This document shows positions 1 through 11,100 of a stretch of DNA of 64,000 bases, piece by piece. A model generated the notes under the pieces. The model saw only the letters and a list, made by a program, of their open reading frames with translations. It was not told the DNA's origin and did no database searches. The position numbers and the translations under genes are program-made. Numbering within the stretch: position 1 is the stretch's first letter; every line of letters begins with the position of its first letter. The stretch is taken from positions 306,621-370,620 of the forward strand of contig VTPC01000996.1 in NCBI GenBank assembly GCA_011009095.1. The letters are read 5' to 3'. The DNA comes from Ignelater luminosus (Eukaryota; Arthropoda; Insecta; Coleoptera; Elateridae).

Positions 1-510
1 TATTAAAACTTGTCAAATTCTACTTATCAGATTGAAATAAAATCTACTAATACATCATATTAATTATATCAGTACCTAAAATTAAAATGGATATATTACT
101 ATGCATAATTGTTTAAATTCTACTATACCCACAATATATTATGTAAATTTGCACGTTACAATAATTATCATTACATGTAAAGCAAGAAGTCTTGGCATTT
201 CAGTTAGTATTTTATTACTTATGCAAAAAAAACATTCAGATTATGATTAGAAGTTACAGTACTAAAATAATGGTGAAATCTGATAATTTATAAATATATT
301 ATAAAATGTAATATCTATATTCAACTTTATTTCCTTTTTTCTTATATAAATAAATAATTTGATAAGTTCTTTAAATTGATTTCTCTTTATATGTCACTTT
401 AGAATAACATCTACAATTAAATACAGTATAATTTATATCAATAAAAGAATAAAATTTTAACAAGTAGAAAGTACACATTATAAAAATTACACAAACAGTT
501 ACATTGTATG
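1..510. other. AT-rich non-coding flank downstream of ANKRD39
   Basis: No supportable gene is seen. On the minus strand a poly(A) signal AATAAA is read at about 327-332, which could serve the ANKRD39 transcript whose stop codon is at 511-513. Confidence 0.5.
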
Positions 511-1127
511 TCAATCAAAAAGTGTAAGAAGGTCCTCAGTTTGAACATAGTCAACAGGTACTTTTAGTTTATTATCTACTTCAATTTTTAACTCGGGAAA
601 AGCAGACAGGACAGATTTACAGATTTCTTTATTTTGACTTTCTGCTGCTCTATGTAATGCTGTCTTACCATCGCTGTCTCTTATTTTACCATTAGCTTTG
701 TTTTCTAGCAGGAACTTAACCATATGTACTTTATCTAAAACAAAATCATTAAATTTACCAAAGATTAATATTTAAACGGACCAGTGGAAAACGTACCTGC
801 AGAACATGCACGATGTAGAGCAGTAGCACGACCAGATTTAGTTGTAGAATTAATATCTGCACCATTTCTTAGCAATACTTTGCACACATCCAAATGTCCA
901 TTCCTTGCTGCATAATGCAATGCAGTATAACCAGCTGAATCTCTTTGATCGACATTTGTTCCTTGACTTAGCAATTTTTCAACTTTTTTAGTGTCACCAC
1001 ATTGTGCAGCATACCAAATTCCACGTTCAAAATCTAATTCATCTAATGTTTGATATAAACTTGAAGTGGTGGACTGTGCTTGACATACATGATTGTGATG
1101 ATCATGTAAGTGTTGATAATTGGACAT
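511..1127 (-). CDS. ANKRD39: Ankyrin repeat domain-containing protein 39 (two exons)
   Basis: Two coding exons, 797-1127 and 511-734, are joined by a 62-nt GT-AG intron in phase 1 and give 184 residues; human ANKRD39 is of about the same size. The start chosen is the ATG at 1127. The conserved N-terminal block [14 protein letters not shown] is followed by ankyrin units beginning at [16 protein letters not shown], then at the exon junction, then [13 protein letters not shown], and a short C-terminal tail ending LLTLFD. Ankyrin repeats mediate protein-protein contact; the cellular role of this family is poorly defined. The protein is soluble, with no signal peptide or membrane segment. The gene lies just downstream of the GFRP-like pair on the same strand, 107 nt away. 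No breaks are seen. Assignment rests on order and wording of the repeats remembered for the vertebrate orthologue. Confidence 0.88.
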
Positions 1128-1234
1128 CTTCAAGTTTTGTTAGCACATATAACTATATGTAAACAATATAATACACAACATCAAGTACAGTGATAATAGA
1201 ACAACAGTATTGCTACCATACATAAATAGTGTAA

Positions 1235-1516
1235 TTAAAGATCACGTTGCAATGTCCACACAATTTCAGCTTCACCCGTAGTTCCAACTACACGATATCC
1301 CAACTGCCCTAAAGCATTTACAACATCTATGGGGGCACCTTTTACTAAAATTCCATTAATAACTTCTTTTCTGTAATTATGAAAACGTTTAGTTAATGCG
1401 GATTCTTCTTCTTTGCTTAAACCAAACACAGCACTGTCTGCTGCATGCAATGATGCTTTTACTGCAACATAGGCATGCATACCAGACGACATCAATAAGC
1501 TAGCTGGAATTTCCAT
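1235..1516 (-). CDS. GTP cyclohydrolase I feedback regulatory protein-like (downstream copy)
   Basis: A single-exon ORF of 93 codons. The C-terminal half carries the pattern VVNALGQLGYRVVGTTG followed by IVWTLQRDL, which parallels the end of GFRP (a hydrophobic strand, a 'GFRV' strand, then a W-containing final strand). GFRP binds GTP cyclohydrolase I and relays phenylalanine activation and tetrahydrobiopterin inhibition in the biopterin pathway in the cytosol. Here the N-terminus is divergent and does not start with the family's usual MPY. It sits only 36 nt downstream of another GFRP-like ORF on the same strand, too close for a normal intron or an obvious separate promoter. It could be a diverged paralogue with a different partner. 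Family fold assignment is fairly firm, function inferred. Confidence 0.65.
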   Translation of the reverse strand: MEIPASLLMSSGMHAYVAVKASLHAADSAVFGLSKEEESALTKRFHNYRKEVINGILVKGAPIDVVNALGQLGYRVVGTTGEAEIVWTLQRDL

Positions 1517-1552
1517 GCTTTTGTTTAGAACAATTGTTTTAAGACAAAGATA

Positions 1553-1879
1553 CTACATTTCCTCGCTTGCCTTTAACTGAGCTTCAACTACAGGCTCTGG
1601 TTCGGAGAATTCTCTCCGCATTGTCCACATATATTCGTTGTAATCTTGTTTCACACTTGTAGATGACGAAGCAACTACTTTATAGCCTAGAACTTCTAGT
1701 GCAGTTAGTATAACGCACGGATGTTGCATGTATACAATAGTGGAATCATCACAATATCCTCCACTGGCAAATCTTTTTAATTGTTCTATATCTGCCGCTT
1801 TCAAACCAGAAACTAACACCCGCCACGGTGATTTGGCACCATAAGAAGCGAGATTTCCGCGAACCAGAATGTACGGCAT
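1553..1879 (-). CDS. GTP cyclohydrolase I feedback regulatory protein-like (upstream copy)
   Basis: A single-exon ORF of 108 codons starting with MPYILVRGN, matching the MPY start of GFRP. It then has a middle 'HPCVILTALEVLGYKVVAS' segment and the tryptophan strand YMWTMRREF, in the same order as in vertebrate GFRP (84 residues). A 15-residue acidic tail extends it beyond the family's normal end. The expected role is to form a pentamer that docks on GTP cyclohydrolase I and tunes tetrahydrobiopterin synthesis. The last codon (TAG at 1553-1555) is 36 nt from the start of the second GFRP-like ORF, so both may be read from one mRNA. Upstream lies non-coding DNA with a moderately GC-rich patch around 2030-2100 that may be the promoter/5' UTR. 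An alternative is a GFRP-fold protein of other function. Confidence 0.75.
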   Translation of the reverse strand: MPYILVRGNLASYGAKSPWRVLVSGLKAADIEQLKRFASGGYCDDSTIVYMQHPCVILTALEVLGYKVVASSSTSVKQDYNEYMWTMRREFSEPEPVVEAQLKASEEM

Positions 1880-2650
1880 TTATCTTTTATTAGATAAATA
1901 ACTGACGTAGTATAGATTAATATTTACCTGGTGCTTACTTACACTCAGCGATTCGATAAAAACATGGTTAAAATGCAGATAACAAATATTGCAGACGGTT
2001 ACAGTTTAAGGTTAAAATACTACAAAAGTCAACGAAGAGCGAAGAACGAAGTCAAGGCCATCCTGCTCGCCATCTGTTCTTATTCTATTTTGGTCGTAAG
2101 ACGTAAATAAACGGTAATAGGGAGATATCGGTTTAAAGTTACATTAAATATTTAACACTGAATCATAAACTACGCCTGAAAGTTCGTCGTACATTCTTTA
2201 CTTGATTAATTTAATTGATTTATATTAAATTAGTAGTGTTTTTATCATTTGAGTCATCCTGTATATCATGTATACAGGGGAATGACAGAAAGTATTTATG
2301 TAACGCTTTTGGAAAGTGGATAAATACAAGGTGTCAATTTGGAAAGTTGCATTGGGCTATATGCGCTGAAGTAACAAAGATATCAAGAATCCCTCTAAAC
2401 CGTTTCGATAGCACCGAAGGGGAAGAAAAATGACAATATAAATTGAAGCTCTCCCTCAAATACCCCAAGCTTCTACTTTAAAATCGTAAATAGTCAAGGT
2501 CTTTAAATAGTAATGATGTGCTATGAGAGGTAAGTCTTTCTATTAGCAGCCATTTGCGATTGAGAAAATTAGGGTTAGATTAACGAAGTAGTGCCATCTT
2601 CATTATGTTGGAAACCAAGAAATCGTTAAAAATTGATTGCTGTCACAGTA
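1880..2650. other. Intergenic region, likely promoter side of the GFRP-like pair
   Basis: No reading frame with recognisable content is present. The stretch near 2030-2100 is less AT-rich than its surroundings and contains the upstream region of the minus-strand GFRP-like pair. The 72-codon plus-strand ORF at 2215-2433 shows no family resemblance and is not called. Confidence 0.4.
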
Positions 2651-2658
2651 GTTTTAAA

Positions 2659-3935
2659 CAGTGATGTGCGTGTCAACGATGTCGACGTCAACAATTCATT
2701 CTTGACATGTCAACAATAAGAATTGTTGACATGACCTTATTGATGTCAACTATGTCAACAATGTCAACAATTTAGACATTATGAATGCACATGACCAAAG
2801 CATTTTTCCTTTATTATTTAAATCTTAAATAGTTTATTACAATAATTTTTATTTGACTTAAAGTATGTGAGGGCAAATAGGAGGCACAGGGAATTGTGAG
2901 ATGCTTAAGTACGTTCAAGTCTAATGTACGTATAGAATAATTTTGATTAGAAAAAAAAGTAAATGCTAGGATGTTGTTCATCATGTTAGCATTTGTTTTT
3001 TCAATTAATAAAATCTTTTGCATTAAGATACCTATGTATACTAACTGTCACATTGCTAGAATTGCCCCCACCATAGTTTATACCTTACAGAATCAGTTGG
3101 ATCACTTCCCCTACATTTTGTCTTCCACTTCAAGAAACTCGCGGTCTATGCGCAGAGCACTATTTTCTGTCCAGAAGTAGAAGGATAAAAAACCTAACCT
3201 TAACCTTCAAAGAAATAATCTCATAAAATATTGTATTATTTAATAGAAATCAACTTGCATATTCTGTAAGTGAATTAATGAAATTGTTGAGTGTTGGTAA
3301 GTTACATTAGTTGTGAAATTTGAATATCAACTGCATATCTAACCTCCCCTACAAGCGCGCGGTCTACAGTTTAGCGTGCGCAGACCAAAAACCAGGAACA
3401 CGAAAGATCAAAAGAACCGCTCTGAGTGATCTAACTGATTCTGTAAGGTATAAACTGTGCCCCCACATATCCGAACTAAAAATCTTAGTATGGGCCTATG
3501 GAGCTATGAGTAAACATACTTGTAATTTTACTGATTCCATGGAAATAAGAATAAATACATAGGATTTAGTTTTTCAATGCCATTTTATTTAAATAATATT
3601 TTGGATTTTCTTTTCCATCTTCAGTTACTGTCACAGTCTTTTATAACTGAAAACCCAATTCATCAAAATTCTTATTCTTGGGCCTTTCAGCCGTTTTGAT
3701 TCTTGAATTGTCTTGAACATCTTATTAATGATCTTATTAGACATTTTAGCTTATTTTAGCACCTGTGTTTACAGGTTAGGTTTAACGAAAAATGTACAGA
3801 ATCCTACTTTATTTGCAAAGTTGACACATTGTTGACATTACTGACACATTGTCGACATTGTTGACACATTGTCGACATTGTTGACGTGAAAAATCAATTG
3901 TTGACTAATTGTTGACGTGTCAACGCACATCACTG
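2659..3935. mobile_element. Non-autonomous hAT transposon with 8-bp target duplication
   Basis: A 1,277-bp element begins CAGTGATGTGCGTGTCAAC and ends with the inverted form GTGTCAACGCACATCACTG. It is flanked on both sides by the identical octamer GTTTTAAA (2651-2658 and 3936-3943). An 8-bp duplication and CAGTG-type ends are diagnostic of the hAT superfamily. Both subterminal zones (2680-2775 and 3820-3920) are packed with copies of TTGTTGACA / TGTCAACAA, the kind of array hAT transposases bind. No transposase frame is present, so it must have been moved in trans. The perfect target duplication suggests a fairly recent insertion. Confidence 0.88.
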
Positions 3936-3943
3936 GTTTTAAA

Positions 3944-4248
3944 TGTGATTTTGAATACGTCTTGAAGGTACCTCTACGCACATACAAGAAAAGGATAGAA
4001 CATCGTCCAAGTTTCTATTAAGAGTGAATTCTCTGTATCCCTATCCTCTGTGGTATAAGCCGACAGTTGTGATCGAACTTGTTGACGGAAACGTATAGGA
4101 CGACTTATCTTTCACAGACTTTGTTAAATAGTAACCCCGCACGTGTAACAGATCACTGAGAAGCTCTTTAAAAGTGTTATTCAATGACAACAAACAGTAG
4201 TATATTGGTTCACTAATTATTAAGATATTCAACAATAAAGTCACTGGA
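3944..4248. other. Intergenic sequence without recognised features
   Basis: No gene or repeat is recognised in this segment between the hAT insertion and the transposase remnant. Confidence 0.3.
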
Positions 4249-4490
4249 ATGCCTAACTTTATTAGATTAAAAATACACAAATGTCTAATTTACTTAGTTA
4301 ATTATTTAAAATGCTGTCCGTTATTTGTTAAGTACAATAGTACACAGCCTAAGTCGGTTGAAGGTATTCGGCAGCGAATCATCACAGGATGCCGATTATT
4401 TCCTAGACAAGTATTTCAAAGTGTTAGAAATGAATTTGAAAACCGACTGTATTGTGTAGCAGCTAACTTGACACTAATAAATAAAGTAAA
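4249..4490 (+). pseudogene. C-terminal remnant of a Tc1/IS630-type transposase
   Basis: Within an open frame, residues corresponding to 4360-4470 read IRQRIITGCRLFPRQVFQSV followed by RNEFENRLY. This is the characteristic C-terminal helix region of insect Tc1/IS630-like transposases, lying after the catalytic core. The DDE catalytic region itself is not present upstream. After about 4480 the frame continues into unrelated sequence. I therefore read this as a truncated fossil and not a host gene. Confidence 0.5.
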
Positions 4491-4670
4491 TAGTATTGTC
4501 AAATCTGCAATGGTGGCTTCATGTAGGGAAAACCATCAACCAAGAGAGGGCGCTAAATTTCGTCAAAACGGTGGAAGAAAAGGTGATTATCAGCTACAAT
4601 CAAAGTTGCCAGGGCTGGTCATAAATAACATTTGTGATTGTTTTTGACGGTATGTTTTCTCAAAGCCAGT

Positions 4671-5066
4671 TGATGTGAGATAAAGTGCCGACACCAAACA
4701 AAAGATGAACGTAAATTGAGCTCAATAACGTTTCTCTCTGCTAGAAGTGCTGGTGTTCTACATCAGATTTGACAAGTTTAAACGTTAGTTTATTAGCTTG
4801 ACATTAACAAAGATGTATTGATAGAAGCAATGTTGCACATAAATGTTTGGAAGTTTCATAAGAACCACTTTTAAAATAGTCATTTCACCGTTGGATATGT
4901 TACTCCTCGATACTAAAGTGACCGGAAACTATTTTACTCAAAATGACTATATTATGATCAAAAAAGTATGTTGAGCACTTACCATAAAAATATAAACGCC
5001 TCTAGCGGAGAAAAGATCGTTATTGAGCTCAATCTACAATCGTCTTTTGCTTGGTGTTGGTACCGG
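4671..5066. mobile_element. MITE with terminal inverted repeats (family A)
   Basis: The left end (from about 4683) reads GTGCCGACACCAAACAAAAG and then AATTGAGCTCAATAACG. The right end (to about 5060) contains the reverse complement, with ATCGTTATTGAGCTCAAT and CTTTTGCTTGGTGTTGGTAC. The arms match over about 80 bp and contain the palindrome ATTGAGCTCAAT. The same terminal sequence recurs at 36477-37560. There is no coding capacity. The target duplication is not clear. Confidence 0.65.
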
Positions 5067-6126
5067 TGTTGCCAGACTTAGCACTTTAGTGTTATCTTTA
5101 ACAGCACCATTTTCTTTTAATGTAACACCAGCGGTGTATTGGGTATTGGAGGGGGAGCGTGGGCCTAGTTACCAAAAATACTAAATATTCTCTTAAAAAT
5201 CTAATTATTTTTATATAATAAACATGTAATATGACATCAGCGTTTAAATTTTTATTCTTGCCACAGTATACTTACTATACTTGATTCTTTTCAAAAAAAA
5301 AAACTGGCTTTAAATAACGGACTGTAGATGATAAACGAAAAGCAAGAAACATTTTAAAGTTTATGACTGTAACCATAAGGCAATAAAGCAATTTGTATTT
5401 TAAAAGTAGGTATCTATTCCAGTAGGGTGATAAAAGTAGAAGATGCACAGATTGATGATTCTCATATCTTTAAAAATAATTGTTTTTAAAGTTTGCGGAC
5501 AAATATGCAATAAATGCAAAACTTTCAATGAATTGAACATTTTTTGTTGTGCGCCCACAGAGCTTCTCTCTTAATTTTAAATTTCAGGTATGTGTAGCAC
5601 TCTTGCGTACAAAAATAGCACTATTTTACGTTGTTTACAGCACACCTCTAAAAAAGCATCTGGCAACACTGATCGGTACTTTTATTTCAAAATCAGCTCG
5701 CTTGTCCCCTTTCCATTCAAAAGTTCATTCATGTTTTCGCGAATACTTTCCTAATACACCCTTGAATGTGCTTTGTTCACAAAAACTGTCAGCTAGTTAT
5801 ATTACCTTCTTTAGTAGTAACCGTAGGAACGTAACGTAATCTGCTATTAGCTATTACCGCTATTACGCAACAATTATTATGACAATCAGCTGTGCGAATC
5901 TAAACTGATCTAAACAGGCAAGGACAAGGGCTTTAAGGTTCGAGTGTTGTCTGAAAGCAACATTTTTTTAAATCGATTTAGGTGTCTCAGGTCGAGATCG
6001 AAGCTAAAACGGGTTGAAATAACATTAAGCATGGTGCATTAAACTGCTTAGCTTGTATTAACGTAAAACATTTTCAAATTATTACCAAATTCTAGAAATT
6101 TATTGCTTTTAATTTCTCGATTCATC
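5067..6126. other. Intergenic region upstream of ATG3
   Basis: No supportable coding region. The 96-codon ORF at 5549-5839 has no recognisable family features. The part near 5880-6126 presumably holds the ATG3 promoter and 5' UTR; no clear TATA element was identified. Confidence 0.35.
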
Positions 6127-7795
6127 ATGCAAAACGTGATAAATAGTGTTAAAGGTACTGCTTTAGGGGTAGCTGAATATCTAACACCAGTTTTAAAGGT
6201 ACTAAAACTTGTCTTGTACAAACTTAACCACAATTAACCATAAATAATTTCAATGCTAGGAATCTAAATTTCGTGAAACTGGAGTACTTACACCTGAGGA
6301 ATTTGTAGCAGCAGGAGATCACTTGGTGCATCATTGTCCAACTTGGCAGTGGGCAGCAGGAGATGAGTCGAAAGCAAAACCGTACTTGCCAAAAAATAAA
6401 CAATTTCTTATTACGCGCAATGTACCGTGTCCACGGAGATGTGAACAAATGGAATATTCAGAAGATTTGGAATGCATTATTGAATCTGACGATGCAGACA
6501 ATGGCTGGGTTGATACTCATCATTATGATACATCAACGACTGGATTGGAAGACAAAGTTACAGAAATGTCATTGGATAACGTTAAAGTTAGTTTAGAAAG
6601 GATAAAACTAAATAATTATTTAATTTATTTCAATATTTTCTAGGCCGAAAGTATGGAAGATGCACTGCTAAATGATAATGATAAAAGTGATGAAGATAAT
6701 GATGACGATGATGAAGAAGCTGCAGACATGGAGGAATTCGAGGAAAGTGGAATGCTTGAAAACGAGGAAGTATGTTTATTTTTTGTTTTGTATTTATTTG
6801 ATATAACAGTAGATTTATGCAGGCAACTGTAGTACAGCCGCCAGCAGAAAAAAAATATTACCAAAGGAGCTGATGATGATGGTGAAATTATACATACGCG
6901 GACATATGATTTACATATTACTTATGATAAATATTATCAAACTCCTAGATTGTGGTTAACAGGTTATGATGAGGTATCTTAATCTCGTGTTCTTGTTTTG
7001 ATAGAAATTAAATACTTGATTTTTTTTGTTTAGAATCATAAGCCTTTAACTGTGAATCAAGTTTATCAGGATGTAAGTAAAGATTATGCCATGAAGACTG
7101 TTACAATGGAAGTACATCCTCATTTAAGTGTTCCACGTATGGCTTCTGTCCATCCTTGTCGGTAAGCTTATTAATATCTATATAATTTTTTTGCATGACC
7201 ACTTGTAAAGTTGGCACTTTACAGCTCGTTATCAATGTCAAAAGTTGACAATTATGAACATTTGAAAGAAATTTGACATATCAATGTTATAATGAATTCA
7301 TGATGATCTTGGCCAACTTCATTTTTAATCTACCTTCAATGGTTTTGTTTTACTATTTTGTTTAAAATACGGTGTGCAAAAAATATTGTATATAACAAGT
7401 GTAAAGTGTCCTTTTTGAATTCGTAGGTTTTATGCTATGAGCGCTAGTGAGTACCGTAAACTTGTTATTCGTTCAAAAAGTTCTATTTTACATGCTTGTT
7501 ATATAAATAACTATTTTTTGTAAGGAATACTGCTTAAGTCTTGAATAAAAAAATTAAATAAGGTGGTTTTTTAAAATCTTACCAGCAGTTCAGTAAAAGA
7601 AAAGATAGACAATAATCAAAAATTTGAGTTATCTTTATTTTCAGGCATGCTGAAGTTATGAAGAGCATTATTGAAACGGTCACTGAAGGAGGAGGTGAAT
7701 TAGGAGTGCACATGTATTTAATTATATTTCTAAAATTCGTGCAATCTGTTATTCCGACAATAGAATATGATTATACCCAAAACTTCACTATGTAA
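6127..7795 (+). CDS. ATG3: Ubiquitin-like-conjugating enzyme ATG3 (six exons, one apparent frameshift)
   Basis: ATG3 is the E2-like enzyme that transfers ATG8/LC3 to phosphatidylethanolamine during autophagosome growth. The coding exons are 6127-6198, 6260-6586, 6644-6769, 6823-6973, 7034-7161 and 7645-7795, all with GT-AG borders in agreeing phases. Landmarks are the membrane-sensing N-terminal helix beginning [19 protein letters not shown], the block VHHCPTWQW, an acidic flexible loop in exon 3, the E2 core [17 protein letters not shown], the catalytic cysteine in SVHPCR at the end of exon 5, and the C-terminal YDYTQNFTM. Exon 4 is 151 nt where 150 is needed: the run of eight A at 6848-6855 carries one base too many, so the conserved halves lie in different frames. 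An internal acceptor at 6833 would bypass it at the cost of a few residues, but a sequencing error is more likely. A poly(A) signal lies near 7958. Confidence 0.93.
7377..7525. repeat. Small imperfect inverted repeat in ATG3 intron 5
   Basis: The left arm AAAAAATATTGTATATAACA and the right arm ending near 7525 are imperfect reverse complements over about 45 bp. The size and the location inside an intron fit a small MITE relic. No target duplication was resolved. Confidence 0.4.
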
Positions 7796-8141
7796 TAGGA
7801 ATTCCAATTATTGTGGAAGTTTGCACATCTTTCACTTGCAATGAAAATGGCTTCTAGAATAATTTATATTTTATTACATTTTTTAAATTTATTTTCTTAC
7901 AAAGCTTAATTAAGTGATAAAACTTACATTAATATTGTATGAGTATGTATTTACTATAAATAAATTATGTATATACATCCCTTTCTGTTTACATATTATT
8001 AAAAGTTTACAATTAAAAGGTATCATTAAAATCTAAATTAAATATCGAATATACTATTAACAAAAACAATTACGTATTAAAATTCAACGATTCAGAAGGG
8101 CCAAAATATGTACCATAGCCAAATTAATACTTTCATTTATT

Positions 8142-11100
8142 TTATATGTAATTAACGAGACAAATATTCTGTCCATCTTCAGTTAAAAATTGTATGCTAT
8201 TGTCCAGCTTAGCACCATTTTCAGTTAAAAGCTGTATGCTATTTTCTAATAATTGTCCGTTTGCATTTTGTGTGGAAGCCTCATTCGGTTCACTTTTCTG
8301 TAAATTTGTCTATTAAGCAAGGACATAGTGCTATGTTATTTTTATGCATACCATATTATTAAGGTGTTTTTCATTGTTAGATTTATTGTCCAGAGTTGTT
8401 GATGCAGTTGTATCTGAAATAATTGCTCTGGTTTCTGGCATTGGCAAACTAATGGGGATTAATGTTCCATTGGGCATAAGACCTTGTATGCTTTGATTGC
8501 CTTCCTCCAATGTTGTTAAAACCTTAATTGGTTGTCCATCCACAGTGGTTAAATTTAAAACGCTTCCATCTTCATCTACTAGTTGTGGCAAAGCCTATAA
8601 AGAAGCACAAATTATTATTAAGTGTAATAATAGTTTTAAATAAAAATTAGTTTTGTACCTGGAAATGTGTAAATGATTCTGGTAAAGTGGAAGATGTTAA
8701 AAATGCATCCTCGGTGAGAGGTTCTGGTTCATTTTCATTTGTTACATTGTCGAGAGGATCCATTAAGTGCACAAGGGTTTGTAACTGACTATCATTTGAA
8801 TTGGAATCTTGATAAGTAAGATATATAACTTGATTGTCACCTGTTAGATGAAAAGAGGGATTGATTTTAAACTAGTCATAAGGAAACGAGCAAAACTACC
8901 TTCTCCGGAAGCTACAGCGAGTTTAAAGCTTTTTGGTTTAGTTGGTCCTTTATTTATTTTGATATTACCATGTATCCTTTTATGCTTTGTCAAATTTGAA
9001 CAGTCTGCAAAACCTTTATGGCACACATCACAAACGTATGGCTTTTCACCAGTATGAAGTCGCTCATGCTTTTTCAAAGCCCATTGCTCTGTGAAACCTC
9101 TAAAGCACTGAAAACAAAATTCATTTAGTTTTGGTATTAACAATTTTTGATTCTTGTTGTATTCTAATTCAAATCATTGCAATTATTTCTTGCAAATTAT
9201 ATAAATCATTTATTTCTGAGGGTCTCCGGGTTAAATAGAGTAGCCCCTGGCTAGATTTTTCCAGAAGACTCCTCAATTGGTATGTAAATTTATATTTTTA
9301 ATTTGTTTTTTTTTTGTATTTATAGCTAATGTTTTTTTCTTTGTTCCCAGCAGCGTGTTTATGCACCACCATTTTCTGAATAAATGCTTTATAGATTTTT
9401 TTTTGTTTTTTTTTTAACATAAATGTTCCCAATATAACCAAAAACAATAATAAACAAAAAAAAATTAAATTATTTTATCTTTTAATACCTTGGGATGATA
9501 AGCGTTTAGATAAATTAAACAAACAAGGTATGATTAATGTAATCTGCATTCAAAATGTTCGTATTTATAATACGTGCCAGCAGGCATATTAAAAATGAAT
9601 TTTTCACTCTTTCTAATAGTATTTTCGATTCACCCCCTATTGGAGCGCTCTGAGTGCTCGAAAATTATGCAAATACGTTGCTATTCCTTTAGCATTTGCT
9701 CAATAATTTCCCTGCTTGAATGCAAGTTGAAACACAATCAAACATGGAAGAGTTGCAGATGTTTAGAAATATTGAAGGCTATGTGCATTTTAGATTGTAG
9801 CAGCGAGAAAGGTTTGGAGGTTTGGTGTTTCGTGGTAGCATTTTTAGAGCATACCAAGTAAACCATAGTGGCAGCAAGTCTAAATTGGTTTCTTATTATG
9901 GAGAATACCAAGGAGGAAATTGTTCTAGATGTAATTGATCACAATGGATGGTGTCATGTTATAGTCAAAGATAACGAATTTGTATACTTTAATTATTACT
10001 ATTTATTATAAATCTGCTTTACCTTCAATATAGGACAAAAAACGGTCATAAAATTGAATCCAGAGATGCTCTCAGAACGTGAATTTAAACCCTCTGAATT
10101 CTGAATATTTAAGGGATGTAGAGCCAAAAACAGAAACTCCACATACAAATTTCAGAGGATATTCTAAAATCACTGGATGTGCTTTGAACACCCGCACAAT
10201 ATAAATCCCGATACAAGAGAGTATTAAAAAAGGAAAAACAGCAGCTGTGACTAAAAACCAATGCACAGAATTCCCCAAACTGTTCGAATATGAGGTGGAG
10301 CTTGAAAAATTAAAATCGTTGGATGACAATGTAGAACCGGAAGTGCTGTGGGGTGTGGAGAAGTCTGTGTTCAATAAAGTGAAACCAGTAAATGTAATTG
10401 GAATGTATGATAGTATACCTAAACAGTATGTGAAAATGGTTATTGGGGATGCAAATGCAAAAATAGAAAAGAAGAATTAAAAGAAAAAGATACATAAAGA
10501 GACATAGATCAGCCTTAGGCCATCCATATGCTAATACAAGAGCTACATGTAAAACCTGTCACTAAGATCAAAAGTTTTAGAGGAGCAGACAGTAACTCGG
10601 ATCATTTTTTAGTGAAAGTGGAAATGGGACAGCCAGTGATAAAGATAATTAAGAAAGGGAGGAAGGTATGAGGTAGGCGCCATTAATACTTAGCCTGATA
10701 TAAAAACATTATCAGTAATAAAAATTTAATTATATTTTAATTAGAAGAAGTTAGATTTACTATTTTATTGACCAGATTTTACAATTATTATTTAATTTTT
10801 TTCATCTTACCATGCATAATTTCATTCCTTGCCTTTTTACCTAGGGCTTAAGGTAATCAGATGTATAAGTATATAATAAAATAGTAAATCTAACTTCTTC
10901 TAATTAAAATATAATTAAATTTTNNNNNNNNNNAATTATTGATAAAGCAAACAATTGATGTGAAATGACCCCTTATGCATCTGGAATCTGTTTAATTGTA
11001 ATCTTCTTGACGAAATTAAAATTTTTTTCATGATTTCTGACAAGGGTACCTATGGCCTTAAGAAGCTATGAGCATTTAAGTTACAGGTTAGGTTAGAGGT

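Noticed and set aside
2215..2433. 72-codon plus-strand ORF
   Set aside because: Composition and lack of any motif or neighbour logic suggest a chance ORF.
5549..5839. 96-codon plus-strand ORF upstream of ATG3
   Set aside because: No family features; begins without an ATG context that would decide a start, and lies in the ATG3 5' region.
9574..9861. 95-codon ORF in the zinc-finger intron
   Set aside because: Inside an intron, no recognisable motif; likely part of decayed transposon sequence.
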